A stretch of DNA of 64,000 nt from an uncultured Oscillospiraceae bacterium (GCA_934552825.1 CAKTEQ010000004.1:62001-126000); one strand, 5' to 3'; shown: positions 10,048 through 18,587, counted from the first letter of the stretch. A program made the numbers and translations. The notes: a model not told the origin generated them from the letters alone.

Positions 10048-10093
10048 AGCATTTGCTGTAAAGTGTTTAAGCTTTACAGGCGGAGGTGAGCGC

Positions 10094-10441
10094 ATGAAAA
10101 AGGACACCCACCCCTTCGTTCTGCTCTTCGATTTTTACGGCGAACTGCTCACGGAGAAGCAGCGAGAGGTTTTTGACCTCTACTATAACGAGGACCTGTC
10201 CCTCGCGGAGATCGCCGAGGGCGCGGGGATATCCCGCCAGGGCGTCCGGGACAATATCGTGCGCGCGGAGAAAGCTCTCACGGAGATCGAGGAAAAAACA
10301 GGGCTTGTTGAGCGTTTCGTCGCCTACGGCAGGGACGCTAAGCGCCTGGGCGAGATAGCCCGGGCAATAAGGGAGCACGATGAGGCCCTCGCCCCCCTCT
10401 CTCAGGAGCTTGAGAGCATCGCTCGTCGGCTTAAGGAGTAA
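10094..10441 (+). CDS. ylxM: YlxM-family helix-turn-helix protein, SRP-associated
   Basis: A 115-residue protein with a sigma-region-4-like helix-turn-helix: LTEKQREVFDLYYNEDLSLAEIAE near residues 19-42, followed by ISRQGVRDNI. YlxM proteins sit next to ffh in Firmicutes and are thought to modulate the signal recognition particle. The start is set by GGAGGTGA and an ATG 7-8 nt later, just after a consensus promoter. It ends 3 nt before ffh, so the two genes are translationally close. Confidence 0.93.
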   Translation: MKKDTHPFVLLFDFYGELLTEKQREVFDLYYNEDLSLAEIAEGAGISRQGVRDNIVRAEKALTEIEEKTGLVERFVAYGRDAKRLGEIARAIREHDEALAPLSQELESIARRLKE

Positions 10442-10444
10442 AAG

Positions 10445-11815
10445 ATGGCATTTGAAGGACTTACCGAAAAACTTTCCGCCGCTTTCAAAAAACTGAGAAG
10501 CAAGGGCAGACTCACCCAGTCCGACGTGAAGGAGGCAATGCGTGAGATACGCCTGGCGCTCCTTGAGGCGGACGTGAGCTACAAGGTCGTAAAGGACTTC
10601 GTAGCCGGGGTGACCGAAAGGGCTGTCGGCACGGACGTGCTGGAGAGTCTCAGCCCCGCCCAGATGATAGTCAAAATCGTCAACGAGTCCATGATAGAAC
10701 TCATGGGCAGCGAAAATCAGAAGATAAACATCTCCCCGAAGCCGCCGACAGTCGTCATGATGGTCGGTCTTCAGGGCGCCGGTAAAACAACAAACGGCGC
10801 AAAGCTCGCCGGTCTCTTCAAGAAGAACGGCAAGCGTCCCCTTCTTGCCGCCTGTGATATCTACCGCCCCGCGGCTATAAAGCAGCTGGAGGTAGTCGGC
10901 GGTCAACTTGGCATTCCCGTCTTTCAGATGGGTCAGGAGGACCCTGTAAAAATCGCCAAGGCCGCCGTTGAACACGCGAAGAAGCACGGCAACGACATGG
11001 TCTTTCTGGACACAGCCGGCCGCCTGCATATCGACGAGGCTCTCATGGATGAGCTGAAGAACATCAAGGAAGCGGTCCATCCCGACGAGATAATGCTCGT
11101 AGTCGACGCTATGACCGGTCAGGACGCTGTGAACGCCGCCAAGGCGTTTGACGACGCTCTCGGTATTGACGGCGTGCTGCTCAGCAAGCTGGACGGCGAC
11201 GCAAGAGGCGGCGCCGCGCTCTCCGTAAAGGCGATAACAGGCAAGCCCATCAAGTATGTTGGCATGGGCGAAAAGCTGGACAGCATCGAGCCCTTCCATC
11301 CGGAGCGCATGGCATCCCGTATCCTCGGCATGGGCGACGTGCTCACCCTCATCGAAAAAGCCGAACAGAGCCTTGACGAGAAGAAGGCGGCGGAGCTGGC
11401 GGAGAAGATGCGCCAGAACCGCATGACTCTCAACGATTTTTACGACCAGCTCGTACAGCTTAAGAATATGGGCAGCATCAAGGATCTGCTGGGCATGATG
11501 CCCGGCGTGAACTCCAAGGCTCTCGCCAACGCAAATGTGGACGAAAAAGCCCTCACCCGCACAGAGGCCATAATCCTCTCCATGACTCCCGGCGAGCGGG
11601 AGGACCCCTCCATCATCAATATGAGCCGCAAAAAGCGCATTGCCGCCGGCTGCGGGCTGGAGGTCGTGGATGTGAACAGGCTCCTCAAGCAGTTCTCCTC
11701 CATGAACCAGATGATGAAGCAATTCAGCGGCAAGAAGGGCAAGCAGATGCGCAAAATGGCAAAGCGCGGCGGTCTGCCCGGCATGGGCGGCGGAGGCTTC
11801 CCCGGCTTTATGTAA
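10445..11815 (+). CDS. ffh: Signal recognition particle protein Ffh
   Basis: SRP54 GTPase of 456 residues that binds signal peptides and SRP RNA and targets nascent membrane proteins to FtsY. The N domain (residues 1-90) is followed by the G domain with P-loop GLQGAGKTT near residue 108, DTAGR near residue 190 and TKLDG-equivalent SKLDGDARGG near residue 247. A methionine-rich M domain ends in KGKQMRKMAKRGGLPGMGGGGFPGF, typical of the family (given here as two adjoining segments, QMRKMAKRGG and LPGMGGGG). Cotranscribed with ylxM. Followed by a small GC hairpin and a perfect AT palindrome before rpsP. Confidence 0.98.
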   Translation: MAFEGLTEKLSAAFKKLRSKGRLTQSDVKEAMREIRLALLEADVSYKVVKDFVAGVTERAVGTDVLESLSPAQMIVKIVNESMIELMGSENQKINISPKPPTVVMMVGLQGAGKTTNGAKLAGLFKKNGKRPLLAACDIYRPAAIKQLEVVGGQLGIPVFQMGQEDPVKIAKAAVEHAKKHGNDMVFLDTAGRLHIDEALMDELKNIKEAVHPDEIMLVVDAMTGQDAVNAAKAFDDALGIDGVLLSKLDGDARGGAALSVKAITGKPIKYVGMGEKLDSIEPFHPERMASRILGMGDVLTLIEKAEQSLDEKKAAELAEKMRQNRMTLNDFYDQLVQLKNMGSIKDLLGMMPGVNSKALANANVDEKALTRTEAIILSMTPGEREDPSIINMSRKKRIAAGCGLEVVDVNRLLKQFSSMNQMMKQFSGKKGKQMRKMAKRGGLPGMGGGGFPGFM

Positions 11816-11848
11816 GAATGTACGCTCCCGGTCATCCGGGGCTTACAG

Positions 11849-11870
11849 ATAAATTTTTCGAAAAATTTAT
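11849..11870. repeat. 22-bp perfect palindrome in the rpsP leader
   Basis: An AT-rich exact inverted repeat (ATAAATTTTTC and its complement) centred on CG at 11859-11860, about 20 nt upstream of the rpsP ribosome-binding site. It could be a weak terminator, a processing site or a protein-binding site; sequence alone does not decide. Confidence 0.7.
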
Positions 11871-11899
11871 TCCATCTTGAATACGGAGGTGAAACGAAA

Positions 11900-12139
11900 A
11901 TGGTAAAGATCAGACTGCGCAGAATGGGCGCTAAGAAGAGCCCCTTCTACAGAGTGGTAGTGGCGGACTCCCGCAGCCCCCGCGACGGCAGATGCGTTGA
12001 GGAGATCGGCACATACAATCCCCTGGTGGATCCCGCTGAGATCAACATCGATGTTGAAAAGGCAAAGAAGTGGATCGCCAACGGCGCTCAGCCCACAGAT
12101 ACAGTCAGGGGCCTGCTGAAGAAGGTCAATGTCCTGTAA
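11900..12139 (+). CDS. rpsP: 30S ribosomal protein S16
   Basis: A 79-residue protein that binds 16S rRNA in early 30S assembly. It begins MVKIRLRRMGAKKSPFYRVV, the characteristic S16 N-terminus, and continues with ADSRSPRDGR, EEIGTYNP and WIANGAQPTDTVRGLL. GGAGGTGA lies 7-8 nt before the start. The order rpsP-khpA-rimM-trmD is the classical Firmicute arrangement. A palindromic AT stretch separates it from ffh. Confidence 0.98.
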   Translation: MVKIRLRRMGAKKSPFYRVVVADSRSPRDGRCVEEIGTYNPLVDPAEINIDVEKAKKWIANGAQPTDTVRGLLKKVNVL

Positions 12140-12168
12140 TGGAACGCGGTACCAAAGGAGTTAAGACG

Positions 12169-12399
12169 ATGAAGGACCTCATTCTCTACATCGCACAAAA
12201 CTTAGTCGACGACCCCGGCGCTGTGACTGTCACAGAGGTCGAGGGCGACGAGAGCACCGTCTTTGAGCTCCGGGTCGCTCCAAGCGACATGGGTAAGGTC
12301 ATCGGCCGCCAGGGCAGGATCGCGAAAGAGATCCGCACAGTGGTCAGATCCGTTGCCCAGCGTGCGGGCAAGAAGATCTCGGTGGAAATAGTTGACTAA
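12169..12399 (+). CDS. khpA: KH-domain RNA-binding protein KhpA
   Basis: A 76-residue single-KH protein (YlqC family). The GxxG RNA-binding loop is GRQG in MGKVIGRQGRIAKEIRTVV, around residues 45-60. Members partner with KhpB and influence cell division and elongation, or RNA stability, in other Firmicutes. The ATG is 8 nt after AAAGGAG; an in-frame ATG 99 nt upstream lies inside rpsP and is not needed. Same operon as rpsP and rimM. Confidence 0.94.
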   Translation: MKDLILYIAQNLVDDPGAVTVTEVEGDESTVFELRVAPSDMGKVIGRQGRIAKEIRTVVRSVAQRAGKKISVEIVD

Positions 12400-12407
12400 C
12401 AAAGTTT

Positions 12408-12436
12408 ACAGGGGTTGCCTTACGGACAACCCCTGT
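12408..12436 (+). terminator. Intra-operon hairpin between khpA and rimM
   Basis: ACAGGGGTTG and CAACCCCTGT form a 10-bp perfect stem with a 9-nt loop, followed by TGCTTTATGTTT. The tail is only moderately U-rich, so partial termination or an RNA-processing role is as likely as full termination. Confidence 0.55.
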
Positions 12437-12461
12437 TGCTTTATGTTTGACGGAGGATAAT

Positions 12462-12965
12462 ATGAGCGGAAAATACGTGGACGCAGGCAGAATAGTTAAC
12501 ACTCACGGCATCCGGGGCGAGGTGAAAATAGTCCCCTGGTGCGACAGTGCGGACTTCCTGCGCCGGTACAAAACTCTTTATATAGACGGAAACCCCATGG
12601 AGGTCGTCTCCTCACGGGTACATAAGGACAATCTTCTCGCCCAGCTTCGGGGCGTGGAGGACGTGAACGCCGCCATGGTGCTTAAAAACAAAGTGGTTCA
12701 GATAGACAAAACCGAGGTGCCCCTTCCCGACGGGCGGCATTTCATCGACGATATCATCGGACTGACCGCTGTGGACAGTGAAACAGGCGCGGAGCTGGGC
12801 AAGGTTACGGACGTGCTCACCCTCCCCGCGAACGACGTATACGTCGTTCAGGGCGAACGGGAGTACCTGATACCGAACGTACCGGTCTTTGTGCTGAAAA
12901 CGGACGTCGCGGCGGGCACCGTGACTATAAAAATGCAGGAGGGACTTGCGACCGATGAGAATTGA
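12462..12965 (+). CDS. rimM: 16S rRNA-processing protein RimM
   Basis: A 167-residue 30S maturation factor that binds S19. It begins MSGKYVDAGRIVNTHGIRGEVKI, a typical RimM N-terminal beta-barrel (GRIVNTHGIRGEVK), and continues into a PRC-barrel domain with HFIDDIIGLTAVDSETG and NDVYVV, ending in VPVFVLKTDV-type residues. The ATG lies 5 nt after GGAGG; an upstream TTG in frame overlaps that site and is not a plausible start. Its end overlaps trmD by 11 nt. Confidence 0.95.
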   Translation: MSGKYVDAGRIVNTHGIRGEVKIVPWCDSADFLRRYKTLYIDGNPMEVVSSRVHKDNLLAQLRGVEDVNAAMVLKNKVVQIDKTEVPLPDGRHFIDDIIGLTAVDSETGAELGKVTDVLTLPANDVYVVQGEREYLIPNVPVFVLKTDVAAGTVTIKMQEGLATDEN

Positions 12966-13731
12966 TATCATAACCCTCTTTCCCGACGTGGTGGGAGACA
13001 TGCTCAACGAGAGCATTCTCGGCAGAGCCCAGGATCGGGAGATAATCCGCATCGAGTGCCACCAGCTCCGGGACTACACGAAAAACAAGCAGAAGCAGGT
13101 GGATGACTATCCCTACGGCGGCGGTATGGGCATGGTGCTCCAGGCCGACCCCCTCTATAACTGCTGGCAGCACATCTGCGACGAGGCTGGCGAGCGGCTG
13201 CACACCATATACATGAGCGCCGCGGGCAGGGTCTTCAAGCAGGCAGACGCAAAGCGCCTTTCAAAGCTGGACCGCTTCATCATTGTCTGCGGGCACTATG
13301 AGGGCGTGGACGAGCGCTTCATCACGGAGTGCGTGGACGAAGAGCTCTCCATCGGTGACTTTGTTCTCACGGGGGGCGAGATCCCCGCCATGGCTGTGGC
13401 GGACGCTGTCTGCCGTCTCGTGCCCGGCGTTCTCTCCGACGAGGAGTGCTTCACGGAGGAGAGCCACTGGAACGGTCTGCTGGAATACCCTCAGTATTCC
13501 CGTCCCGAGGAGTGGCACGGCATGAAGGTCCCCCCGATCCTGCTCTCCGGGCACCACGCGAATATTAAGGCCTGGCGCCGCAAGGAGAGCATAAAGCGTA
13601 CCATGGAGCGCCGCCCGGATATGTTCGAAAAGCTGGACCTCACCTCCAAGGCGGACAGGAAGATAATGGCACAGATCGAGGCTGAAACAGCGGCTGAGAC
13701 GGAGGGCGGTGAAGCTGATGGATCTCTGTAA
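12955..13731 (+). CDS. trmD: tRNA (guanine37-N1)-methyltransferase TrmD
   Basis: A 258-residue SPOUT methyltransferase that methylates G37 next to the anticodon and prevents frameshifting. MRIDIITLFPDVV at the start, PYGGGMGMVLQADP, the trefoil-knot motifs IVCGHYEGVDERF and SIGDFVLTGGE, and the C-terminal WHGMKVPPILLSGHHANI are all present. The start chosen is the ATG 11 nt after AGGAGGG; a TTG only 2 nt after that site is rejected. Overlaps rimM and, by 14 nt, rsmA. Confidence 0.97.
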   Translation: MRIDIITLFPDVVGDMLNESILGRAQDREIIRIECHQLRDYTKNKQKQVDDYPYGGGMGMVLQADPLYNCWQHICDEAGERLHTIYMSAAGRVFKQADAKRLSKLDRFIIVCGHYEGVDERFITECVDEELSIGDFVLTGGEIPAMAVADAVCRLVPGVLSDEECFTEESHWNGLLEYPQYSRPEEWHGMKVPPILLSGHHANIKAWRRKESIKRTMERRPDMFEKLDLTSKADRKIMAQIEAETAAETEGGEADGSL

Positions 13732-14575
13732 TCCCAACGAGGTGCGCCAGTTTCTCACCAGCCGGGGCTTCCGCTTTTCAAAATCTTTGGGGCAGAACTT
13801 TCTCATCGACAGCAGCGTCCCCCGGCGCATCGCGGAGATGTCCGGTGTGGACGGGAGCTGCGGCGTGCTGGAGATAGGGCCCGGCATCGGCGCGCTCACC
13901 AGTGAGCTCAGTCTCAGAGCCGGCAAGGTCGCAGCGGTGGAGCTGGACAAGGACCTGCCCCCCATGCTCCGCGAGCTCCTCGCAGACAGGGATAATGTTG
14001 ATATAATCTCCGGGGATATCCTCAAGACCGATCTCAGCGAACTCACCGCCAGCCGCTTTCAGGGGCTGACCCCATGCGTCTGCGCGAACCTGCCCTATAA
14101 CATCACCTCCCCCGTCATCTCCCGCCTCATCGACTCGGGACTTTTCCAGACGATGACCCTGATGATCCAGCGGGAGGTAGCCCAGCGCATCTGCGCCACG
14201 GAAAAGAAGGGAGATTACGGCTCCTTCTCCGTATATGTTAATTACTACTACTACAGCGAGATCCTCTTCGATGTACCGCCGGAGTGCTTCATGCCCTCTC
14301 CGAAGGTGACCTCTTCCGTGATACACCTGCGCAAAAAGGCGCACCCGCCCCAGACTCTTGTGGACGAAAAAACCTTTTTTAAGGTCGTCAGGGGCGCTTT
14401 CGCTCTCCGGCGCAAGACCCTTGTAAACAGTCTGGGCACTGCTGCCAAGGGGCTGGATAAAACCGCTCTTACGGAAATTATAACCTCCCTGGGCTTTAAG
14501 GAGACTGTCCGGGGCGAGGAGCTGTCCATAGAGGATTTTGCCCGCCTCGCCCTCGCTATGAAGGATAATATCTGA
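13718..14575 (+). CDS. rsmA: 16S rRNA dimethyladenosine transferase RsmA (KsgA)
   Basis: A 285-residue SAM-dependent enzyme that dimethylates A1518 and A1519 of 16S rRNA. Motif I reads VLEIGPGIGALTSEL, with FSKSLGQNFLID upstream, and motif IV reads CANLPYNITSPVI. The C-terminal region (ALRRKTLVNSL) is standard. The start is taken as the ATG 11-12 nt after GGAGGG; the GTG three codons earlier is an alternative. Last gene of this translation block, closed by a strong terminator. Confidence 0.95.
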   Translation: MDLCNPNEVRQFLTSRGFRFSKSLGQNFLIDSSVPRRIAEMSGVDGSCGVLEIGPGIGALTSELSLRAGKVAAVELDKDLPPMLRELLADRDNVDIISGDILKTDLSELTASRFQGLTPCVCANLPYNITSPVISRLIDSGLFQTMTLMIQREVAQRICATEKKGDYGSFSVYVNYYYYSEILFDVPPECFMPSPKVTSSVIHLRKKAHPPQTLVDEKTFFKVVRGAFALRRKTLVNSLGTAAKGLDKTALTEIITSLGFKETVRGEELSIEDFARLALAMKDNI

Positions 14576-14580
14576 ACCCA

Positions 14581-14610
14581 AACGCCGCCGGCCAGCCCGG
14601 CGGCGTTTTT
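14581..14610 (+). terminator. Rho-independent terminator after rsmA
   Basis: AACGCCGCCGG pairs perfectly with CCGGCGGCGTT around a 5-nt loop and is followed by a T run. Confidence 0.93.
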
Positions 14611-14618
14611 CCGCAAAA

Positions 14619-14647
14619 TTGACCTTCTGCGGAAATTATGTTATATT
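14619..14647 (+). promoter_or_regulatory. Promoter of the first butyrate kinase gene
   Basis: TTGACC, 17 nt, TATATT, immediately downstream of the rsmA terminator. The start codon follows 31 nt later, with AGGAGG between. Confidence 0.75.
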
Positions 14648-14678
14648 TAGTCAAAACTCACCGACAGGAGGTCCTTTC

Positions 14679-15761
14679 ATGGGCGAAAGACATAATATTC
14701 TCATAGTCAACCCCGGCTCCACCAGCACAAAAATCGCTTTCTACAACGGCACAGAGGAGATATGCACGAAGAACTACACCCACCCCCGCGAGGAGATAGC
14801 CAAGTGCAAAAACCACTTTGAGCAGCTTCCCCTGCGTGTTCAGGCGCTGCGAGATTTTCTCGCCGAGAACAACATAAAGAAGGAGGACGTTGACTTCATC
14901 GTCCCCAGATACATCACGATCCCCCGCAAGCACCCCGGCCACTTTGCCGTAAATCAAGAGCTTATAGATTATATAAACAGCCAGGAAAACACCTTCCACA
15001 TAATGGCTCTCGCCCCCCTCATTCCCTATGCCGTCTTTGGGCTGGACGTGCCCATGGCTGTGCGGGACAGCGAGGCCTATACCGCCATCAGGCCGGAGTT
15101 CACCGTGACGGGCATCCCCGGCATCACCCGCAGCACAGGCGGATTCCATACGGACAATACCTTCGCCGTGCTAAATAAGCTCTCGGCGGAGACAGGCAGG
15201 AAGCTCGAGGATATGCGCGTTGTTGTGGCTCATCTGGGCGGCGGCGTTTCCTTCTCCCTCGCCGACGGCGGCAAGGTGCGCTACTCCATGTTCGACGGTG
15301 AGGCGTGCTTCTCCCCCGAGCGCTGTGGTGCCGTACCTCTGCTGCCCTTCATCGATATGTGCTACGACGGCGAACACACTAAGGAGCAGATGGTGAAATA
15401 CGTCAAGGGCGCCGGCGGTCTCGTGGCATATTTCGGCACCAATAATGCTCTTGAGATCGAAAACCGTGCCCTCGCGGGCGACGAAGAGGCAAAGCGCGTA
15501 TACGACGGCATGCTCATCCGCGCCTGCGCCTGCATTGGTGAGGTCGCAACTCTGGCAAAGGGCAAGGTGGACTACATTATCCTCACGGGCGGTCTCGTCC
15601 GGGGCAAGTACGTCCGGGACTTTATCGAAGATTACGTGGGCTACATTGCCCCCGTCAAGTCCTACCCCGGCGAATTTGAGATGGAGTCCTTCGCGGGCTT
15701 CGCTCTTGATATCATGGAGGGCAGAGCTTCCGCCGCGCCCTACGCGCCCCCTGAGGCATAA
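14679..15761 (+). CDS. buk: Butyrate kinase (first of two tandem copies)
   Basis: A 360-residue cytosolic kinase of the acetokinase family that makes butyrate and ATP from butyryl phosphate. The N-terminal phosphate motif ILIVNPGSTSTKIAFY, the second phosphate motif VVAHLGGGVSF, the FDGEACFSPERCGAVP block and the adenosine motif IILTGGLVRGKYV mark it as Buk rather than AckA. AGGAGG lies 7 nt before the ATG. The next gene is a paralogue with its own promoter. No phosphotransbutyrylase gene lies beside either, so the partner must be elsewhere or the substrate may be another acyl phosphate such as a branched-chain one. Confidence 0.93.
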   Translation: MGERHNILIVNPGSTSTKIAFYNGTEEICTKNYTHPREEIAKCKNHFEQLPLRVQALRDFLAENNIKKEDVDFIVPRYITIPRKHPGHFAVNQELIDYINSQENTFHIMALAPLIPYAVFGLDVPMAVRDSEAYTAIRPEFTVTGIPGITRSTGGFHTDNTFAVLNKLSAETGRKLEDMRVVVAHLGGGVSFSLADGGKVRYSMFDGEACFSPERCGAVPLLPFIDMCYDGEHTKEQMVKYVKGAGGLVAYFGTNNALEIENRALAGDEEAKRVYDGMLIRACACIGEVATLAKGKVDYIILTGGLVRGKYVRDFIEDYVGYIAPVKSYPGEFEMESFAGFALDIMEGRASAAPYAPPEA

Positions 15762-15793
15762 GCCCAAGCGCATCATACCATCCGGAAAACGGT

Positions 15794-15823
15794 TTGTTTA
15801 CGCTCTTATGGTACTGGTATACT
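15794..15823 (+). promoter_or_regulatory. Probable promoter of the second butyrate kinase gene
   Basis: TTGTTT, 18 nt, TATACT, in the 95-nt gap between the two kinase genes. No terminator is visible in the gap, so read-through from the first gene is also possible. Confidence 0.5.
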
Positions 15824-15856
15824 GATTTGGTAAAATTCGAAAAGGAGGACTTTTAA

Positions 15857-16951
15857 ATGAGCGAAAATCGCAGAAACATTCTCGTCATCAACCCCGGTTC
15901 CACCAGCACTAAGATAGCCCTCTACAAGGACGGCCAGCCTGCCTTTGTGAAGAACTTCGCCCACTCCCGGGAGGAGGTCGCGGCGTGCGCAACGTGGCTG
16001 GAGCAGGTCCCCTTCCGCGCTCAGGCGCTGAGGGATTTCATCTCCGAATTCGGTATAACCAAGGATGATATCGACTTCATCGTACCCCGATACATAGTGG
16101 GCAGCGCCGCCACATATCCCGGCCACTACACGGTGAACGAGGCGCTCATAGACTATATCCGCTCCGGCAGAAACGCATTCCACATCATGAGCATCACGCC
16201 CATGATAGCCTACGAGGTGTTCGGTCTGGACGTGCCCATGGCTGTGTGCAGCTATGATTCTTATCTGGGCATAGACCCGGTGCTCACCGTGACCGGCATC
16301 CCCGGCATCCGCCGCAGCGTGACGAAGTGCCACATGGAGAACATCACCGCCGTCTCCGGCAAGGTTGCCCAGGAGGCAGGCAGGTCAAAAAGCGAGCTGA
16401 GCATAATCGTCGCCCATCTTGGCGGCGGCTGCTCCTTCGCCTGGGTGAACAAAGGCGTCATAAGCTACACAATGTTCGACGGGGAGACCTGCATGACCCC
16501 CGAGCGCAGCGGCGCTGTGCCCGCCCTGCCCCTTGTGGACCTCTGTTACAGCGGCGAATTCACAAAGGAGCAGATGGTGAAGAAAATCAAGGGTGCCGGC
16601 GGTCTCGTCGCCCACTTCGGCACCAACGATGCCCTTGAAATCGAAAAGCGTGCTATCGCCGGTGATGAGCAGGCAAAGCTCATCTACGACGGTATGCTCG
16701 TCCAGGCGGCAGGCTGCATCGGCGAGATAGCCGCCGTGGCAAAGGGCAAGGTGGACTATATCGCCATCACCGGTGGACTTGCCCGGGGCAAGTATGTGAC
16801 CGACCGCATCGCCGAGCACGTGGGCTTCATCGCCCCGGTGAAGGTCTATCCCGGCGAGTTCGAGATGGAGTCCTTTGCCTCCTTTGGGGAGAGCGTCCTG
16901 AACGGTGACATTCCGGTATCCGCTTTCGACCCGGCTCTCATAAAGGAATAA
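15857..16951 (+). CDS. buk: Butyrate kinase (second of two tandem copies)
   Basis: A 364-residue paralogue of the preceding gene, similar along its whole length. It keeps ILVINPGSTSTKIALY, IIVAHLGGGCSFAW, MFDGETCMTPERSGAVP and IAITGGLARGKYV. Differences between the copies are spread over the protein and are greatest at the C-terminus, which argues for an old duplication with possible substrate divergence. AAGGAGG lies a few nt before the ATG. A convergent hairpin follows. Confidence 0.93.
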   Translation: MSENRRNILVINPGSTSTKIALYKDGQPAFVKNFAHSREEVAACATWLEQVPFRAQALRDFISEFGITKDDIDFIVPRYIVGSAATYPGHYTVNEALIDYIRSGRNAFHIMSITPMIAYEVFGLDVPMAVCSYDSYLGIDPVLTVTGIPGIRRSVTKCHMENITAVSGKVAQEAGRSKSELSIIVAHLGGGCSFAWVNKGVISYTMFDGETCMTPERSGAVPALPLVDLCYSGEFTKEQMVKKIKGAGGLVAHFGTNDALEIEKRAIAGDEQAKLIYDGMLVQAAGCIGEIAAVAKGKVDYIAITGGLARGKYVTDRIAEHVGFIAPVKVYPGEFEMESFASFGESVLNGDIPVSAFDPALIKE

Positions 16952-16968
16952 ATGCGTAATGCAAAACA

Positions 16969-16995
16969 GGAGCGCCGTCCGATGGACGGCGCTCC
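16969..16995. terminator. Hairpin between convergent buk and lipoprotein genes
   Basis: GGAGCGCCGTCC and GGACGGCGCTCC form a perfect 12-bp stem with a 3-nt loop. The plus-strand tail (CGCTATTTTCTG) is moderately T-rich. Confidence 0.8.
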
Positions 16996-17023
16996 CGCTA
17001 TTTTCTGTTCCCGGTTTCTTTCT

Positions 17024-17575
17024 TCATACCTCCAGCCTGAAAAGGCACTCATACCCAAACATCTCGAACTGCTCCTCAGGCTCGATATATTCACCCCGCA
17101 TCCGGACGCTGAGAATAACATAATACGTCCCTTCCGGCAAAGTCGGGATATTCACGCTCTCCTCACCCAAAAGCTCGGGCAGCACAGGTTCATGGTCATC
17201 GTCATATATGTCCAGGTGCACCGCCTCCGTGCCGGAGCCGTAAACTATCTCAAGGTCGTCGCTGTAATCTACGCCGGGAAGTTTTCCGACGATAGCCGAG
17301 AGGTCGTCGGAGGCTCGGGCTCTGTCCACGCAGAGCCATCCCTGTTCGGACCAGATCTCAGCCCACGTCTCACACAGATATGGCTCTGTGCTCTCCTCCG
17401 CCGATTTTATCAGCACTATGGCGTCGGTATCGTTCCCATCCGGGGTGTCAGCCTCCACCAAGGGTACGGTTTTCACCCCCGTCGCCTCTCCGCCCTCCGT
17501 CCCGGGGCTGCCCCCGCATCCGGCAGCTCCCGCAAGGCACATGAGCGCCAGAAACAGGGCGATAGTTTTTTTCAT
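17024..17575 (-). CDS. Putative lipoprotein of unknown function
   Basis: A 183-residue protein with a typical lipoprotein leader: MKK, a hydrophobic core, then AGAAGC, where the cysteine would be lipidated (a loose lipobox with Ala at -3). The mature part starts with a Gly/Ser/Glu linker and then an acidic domain with no motif I recognise. GGGAGG precedes the ATG. It lies 67 nt downstream of the DUF4349 lipoprotein on the same strand, so the two are probably one transcript and both face the outside of the cell membrane. Confidence 0.75.
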   Translation of the reverse strand: MKKTIALFLALMCLAGAAGCGGSPGTEGGEATGVKTVPLVEADTPDGNDTDAIVLIKSAEESTEPYLCETWAEIWSEQGWLCVDRARASDDLSAIVGKLPGVDYSDDLEIVYGSGTEAVHLDIYDDDHEPVLPELLGEESVNIPTLPEGTYYVILSVRMRGEYIEPEEQFEMFGYECLFRLEV

Positions 17576-17642
17576 TGCTCCCGCCTCCCCTCTAAGGCTC
17601 CGGGGCGAAGGGACTTCTCCCCCCCGGCCATATATCTTCAGG

Positions 17643-18587
17643 TTATTTGTCAGTATCGTCTTTTCCGGGCGCGCTGAACCTTCTCCTGCGCTTTCTGGAC
17701 ACGCGCACGGGAATGATTACCGCCAGCGCTATCACTATCGCCACAAGGATAAGGGGCAGGATAGCCGCCGCCAGCCACACCGCAAAGTCCTCCATAGCGG
17801 AGACGAAGCTGTTCACGCCGTTGTTGAAGGCTGCGGAGATGCGGCTGCCGAAGCTCGTGGTCTCGCCTGTATCCGTTACCCGAGCCACTTCATCCAGGGA
17901 GATCTCGATAGTCGCGAAGCCCACAAGATCGTCATACCGGTTCAGCGTCGAGGTGTAGCTCTCGATCATGTACTCCACCTCTGACAGGGCGTTCTCAAGG
18001 GAGATGATGTCCTCCATGTTATCCGCCTTTTCCAGCAGGCTCAGCAGCCGCTCCTGCTTCACCTGCTGTGTCTTGAGCCGTGCTTCTGTGTCGAAGTATT
18101 TCGTGCCGATATCGTCTGCGGAACGGCTGACGTTCGTCACGTGGAAAATTCCGCTCTCGTCCACGGTGGCGAGAAACGCTTCAAACTTCTCCGCCGGCAC
18201 GCGCACGGTATAGTATGCGCTGCGGGAAGATCTTCCTGAGTAATAGTCCCCCGTGTAGGTCTGGCTGCTCTCCATATAGCCGCCCATGTCCGCTGTCAGC
18301 TTCTCGAGACTCGCCGTGGCATTGTCGAAGTCAAGGGTCTGGATATTCATGTTGGCTCTGTAGATAAGCTTTGCGTTCCGGAAAGCCTGGTTCCCGTCGG
18401 CGGACGCCGTGGAATCCATGGCCTCCTCCGGTTCAAAGCCAGCGCCGCCATTGTATTGCTCATAATAGCTGTTGTCCGCCGCTGCGGGCGCGCTATCCGT
18501 CTTCATGGTGCTCATGCTGCCGCAGCCGGTCAGAGCAAACAGCAGCGCAAGGACTATGCAGGTAACGCAGATAAGTCGTTTTTTCAT
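17643..18587 (-). CDS. DUF4349 domain lipoprotein
   Basis: A 314-residue envelope protein. The leader ends in the lipobox LTGC near residue 22. The DUF4349 core runs over about residues 70-260: KLIYRANMNIQTLDFDNA, YYTVRVPAEKFEAFL and the coiled-coil segment TEARLKTQQVKQERLLSLL. A single membrane helix (about residues 270-298) is followed by the basic tail SRKRRRR. The N-terminus is thus lipid-anchored and the C-terminus crosses the membrane. The family has no established function. GGGAGG precedes the start. Likely cotranscribed with the small lipoprotein downstream. Confidence 0.88.
   Translation of the reverse strand: MKKRLICVTCIVLALLFALTGCGSMSTMKTDSAPAAADNSYYEQYNGGAGFEPEEAMDSTASADGNQAFRNAKLIYRANMNIQTLDFDNATASLEKLTADMGGYMESSQTYTGDYYSGRSSRSAYYTVRVPAEKFEAFLATVDESGIFHVTNVSRSADDIGTKYFDTEARLKTQQVKQERLLSLLEKADNMEDIISLENALSEVEYMIESYTSTLNRYDDLVGFATIEISLDEVARVTDTGETTSFGSRISAAFNNGVNSFVSAMEDFAVWLAAAILPLILVAIVIALAVIIPVRVSRKRRRRFSAPGKDDTDK

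Noticed and set aside
8141..10093. Long plus-strand frame of over 600 codons upstream of ylxM
   Set aside because: Antisense to the glucan synthase gene. GC-rich genes create long mirror frames; only the final 115 codons, with their own promoter and ribosome-binding site, are a real gene.
12447..12461. In-frame TTG start upstream of rimM
   Set aside because: It lies before and across the GGAGG site; the ATG 5 nt after that site gives the standard N-terminus.
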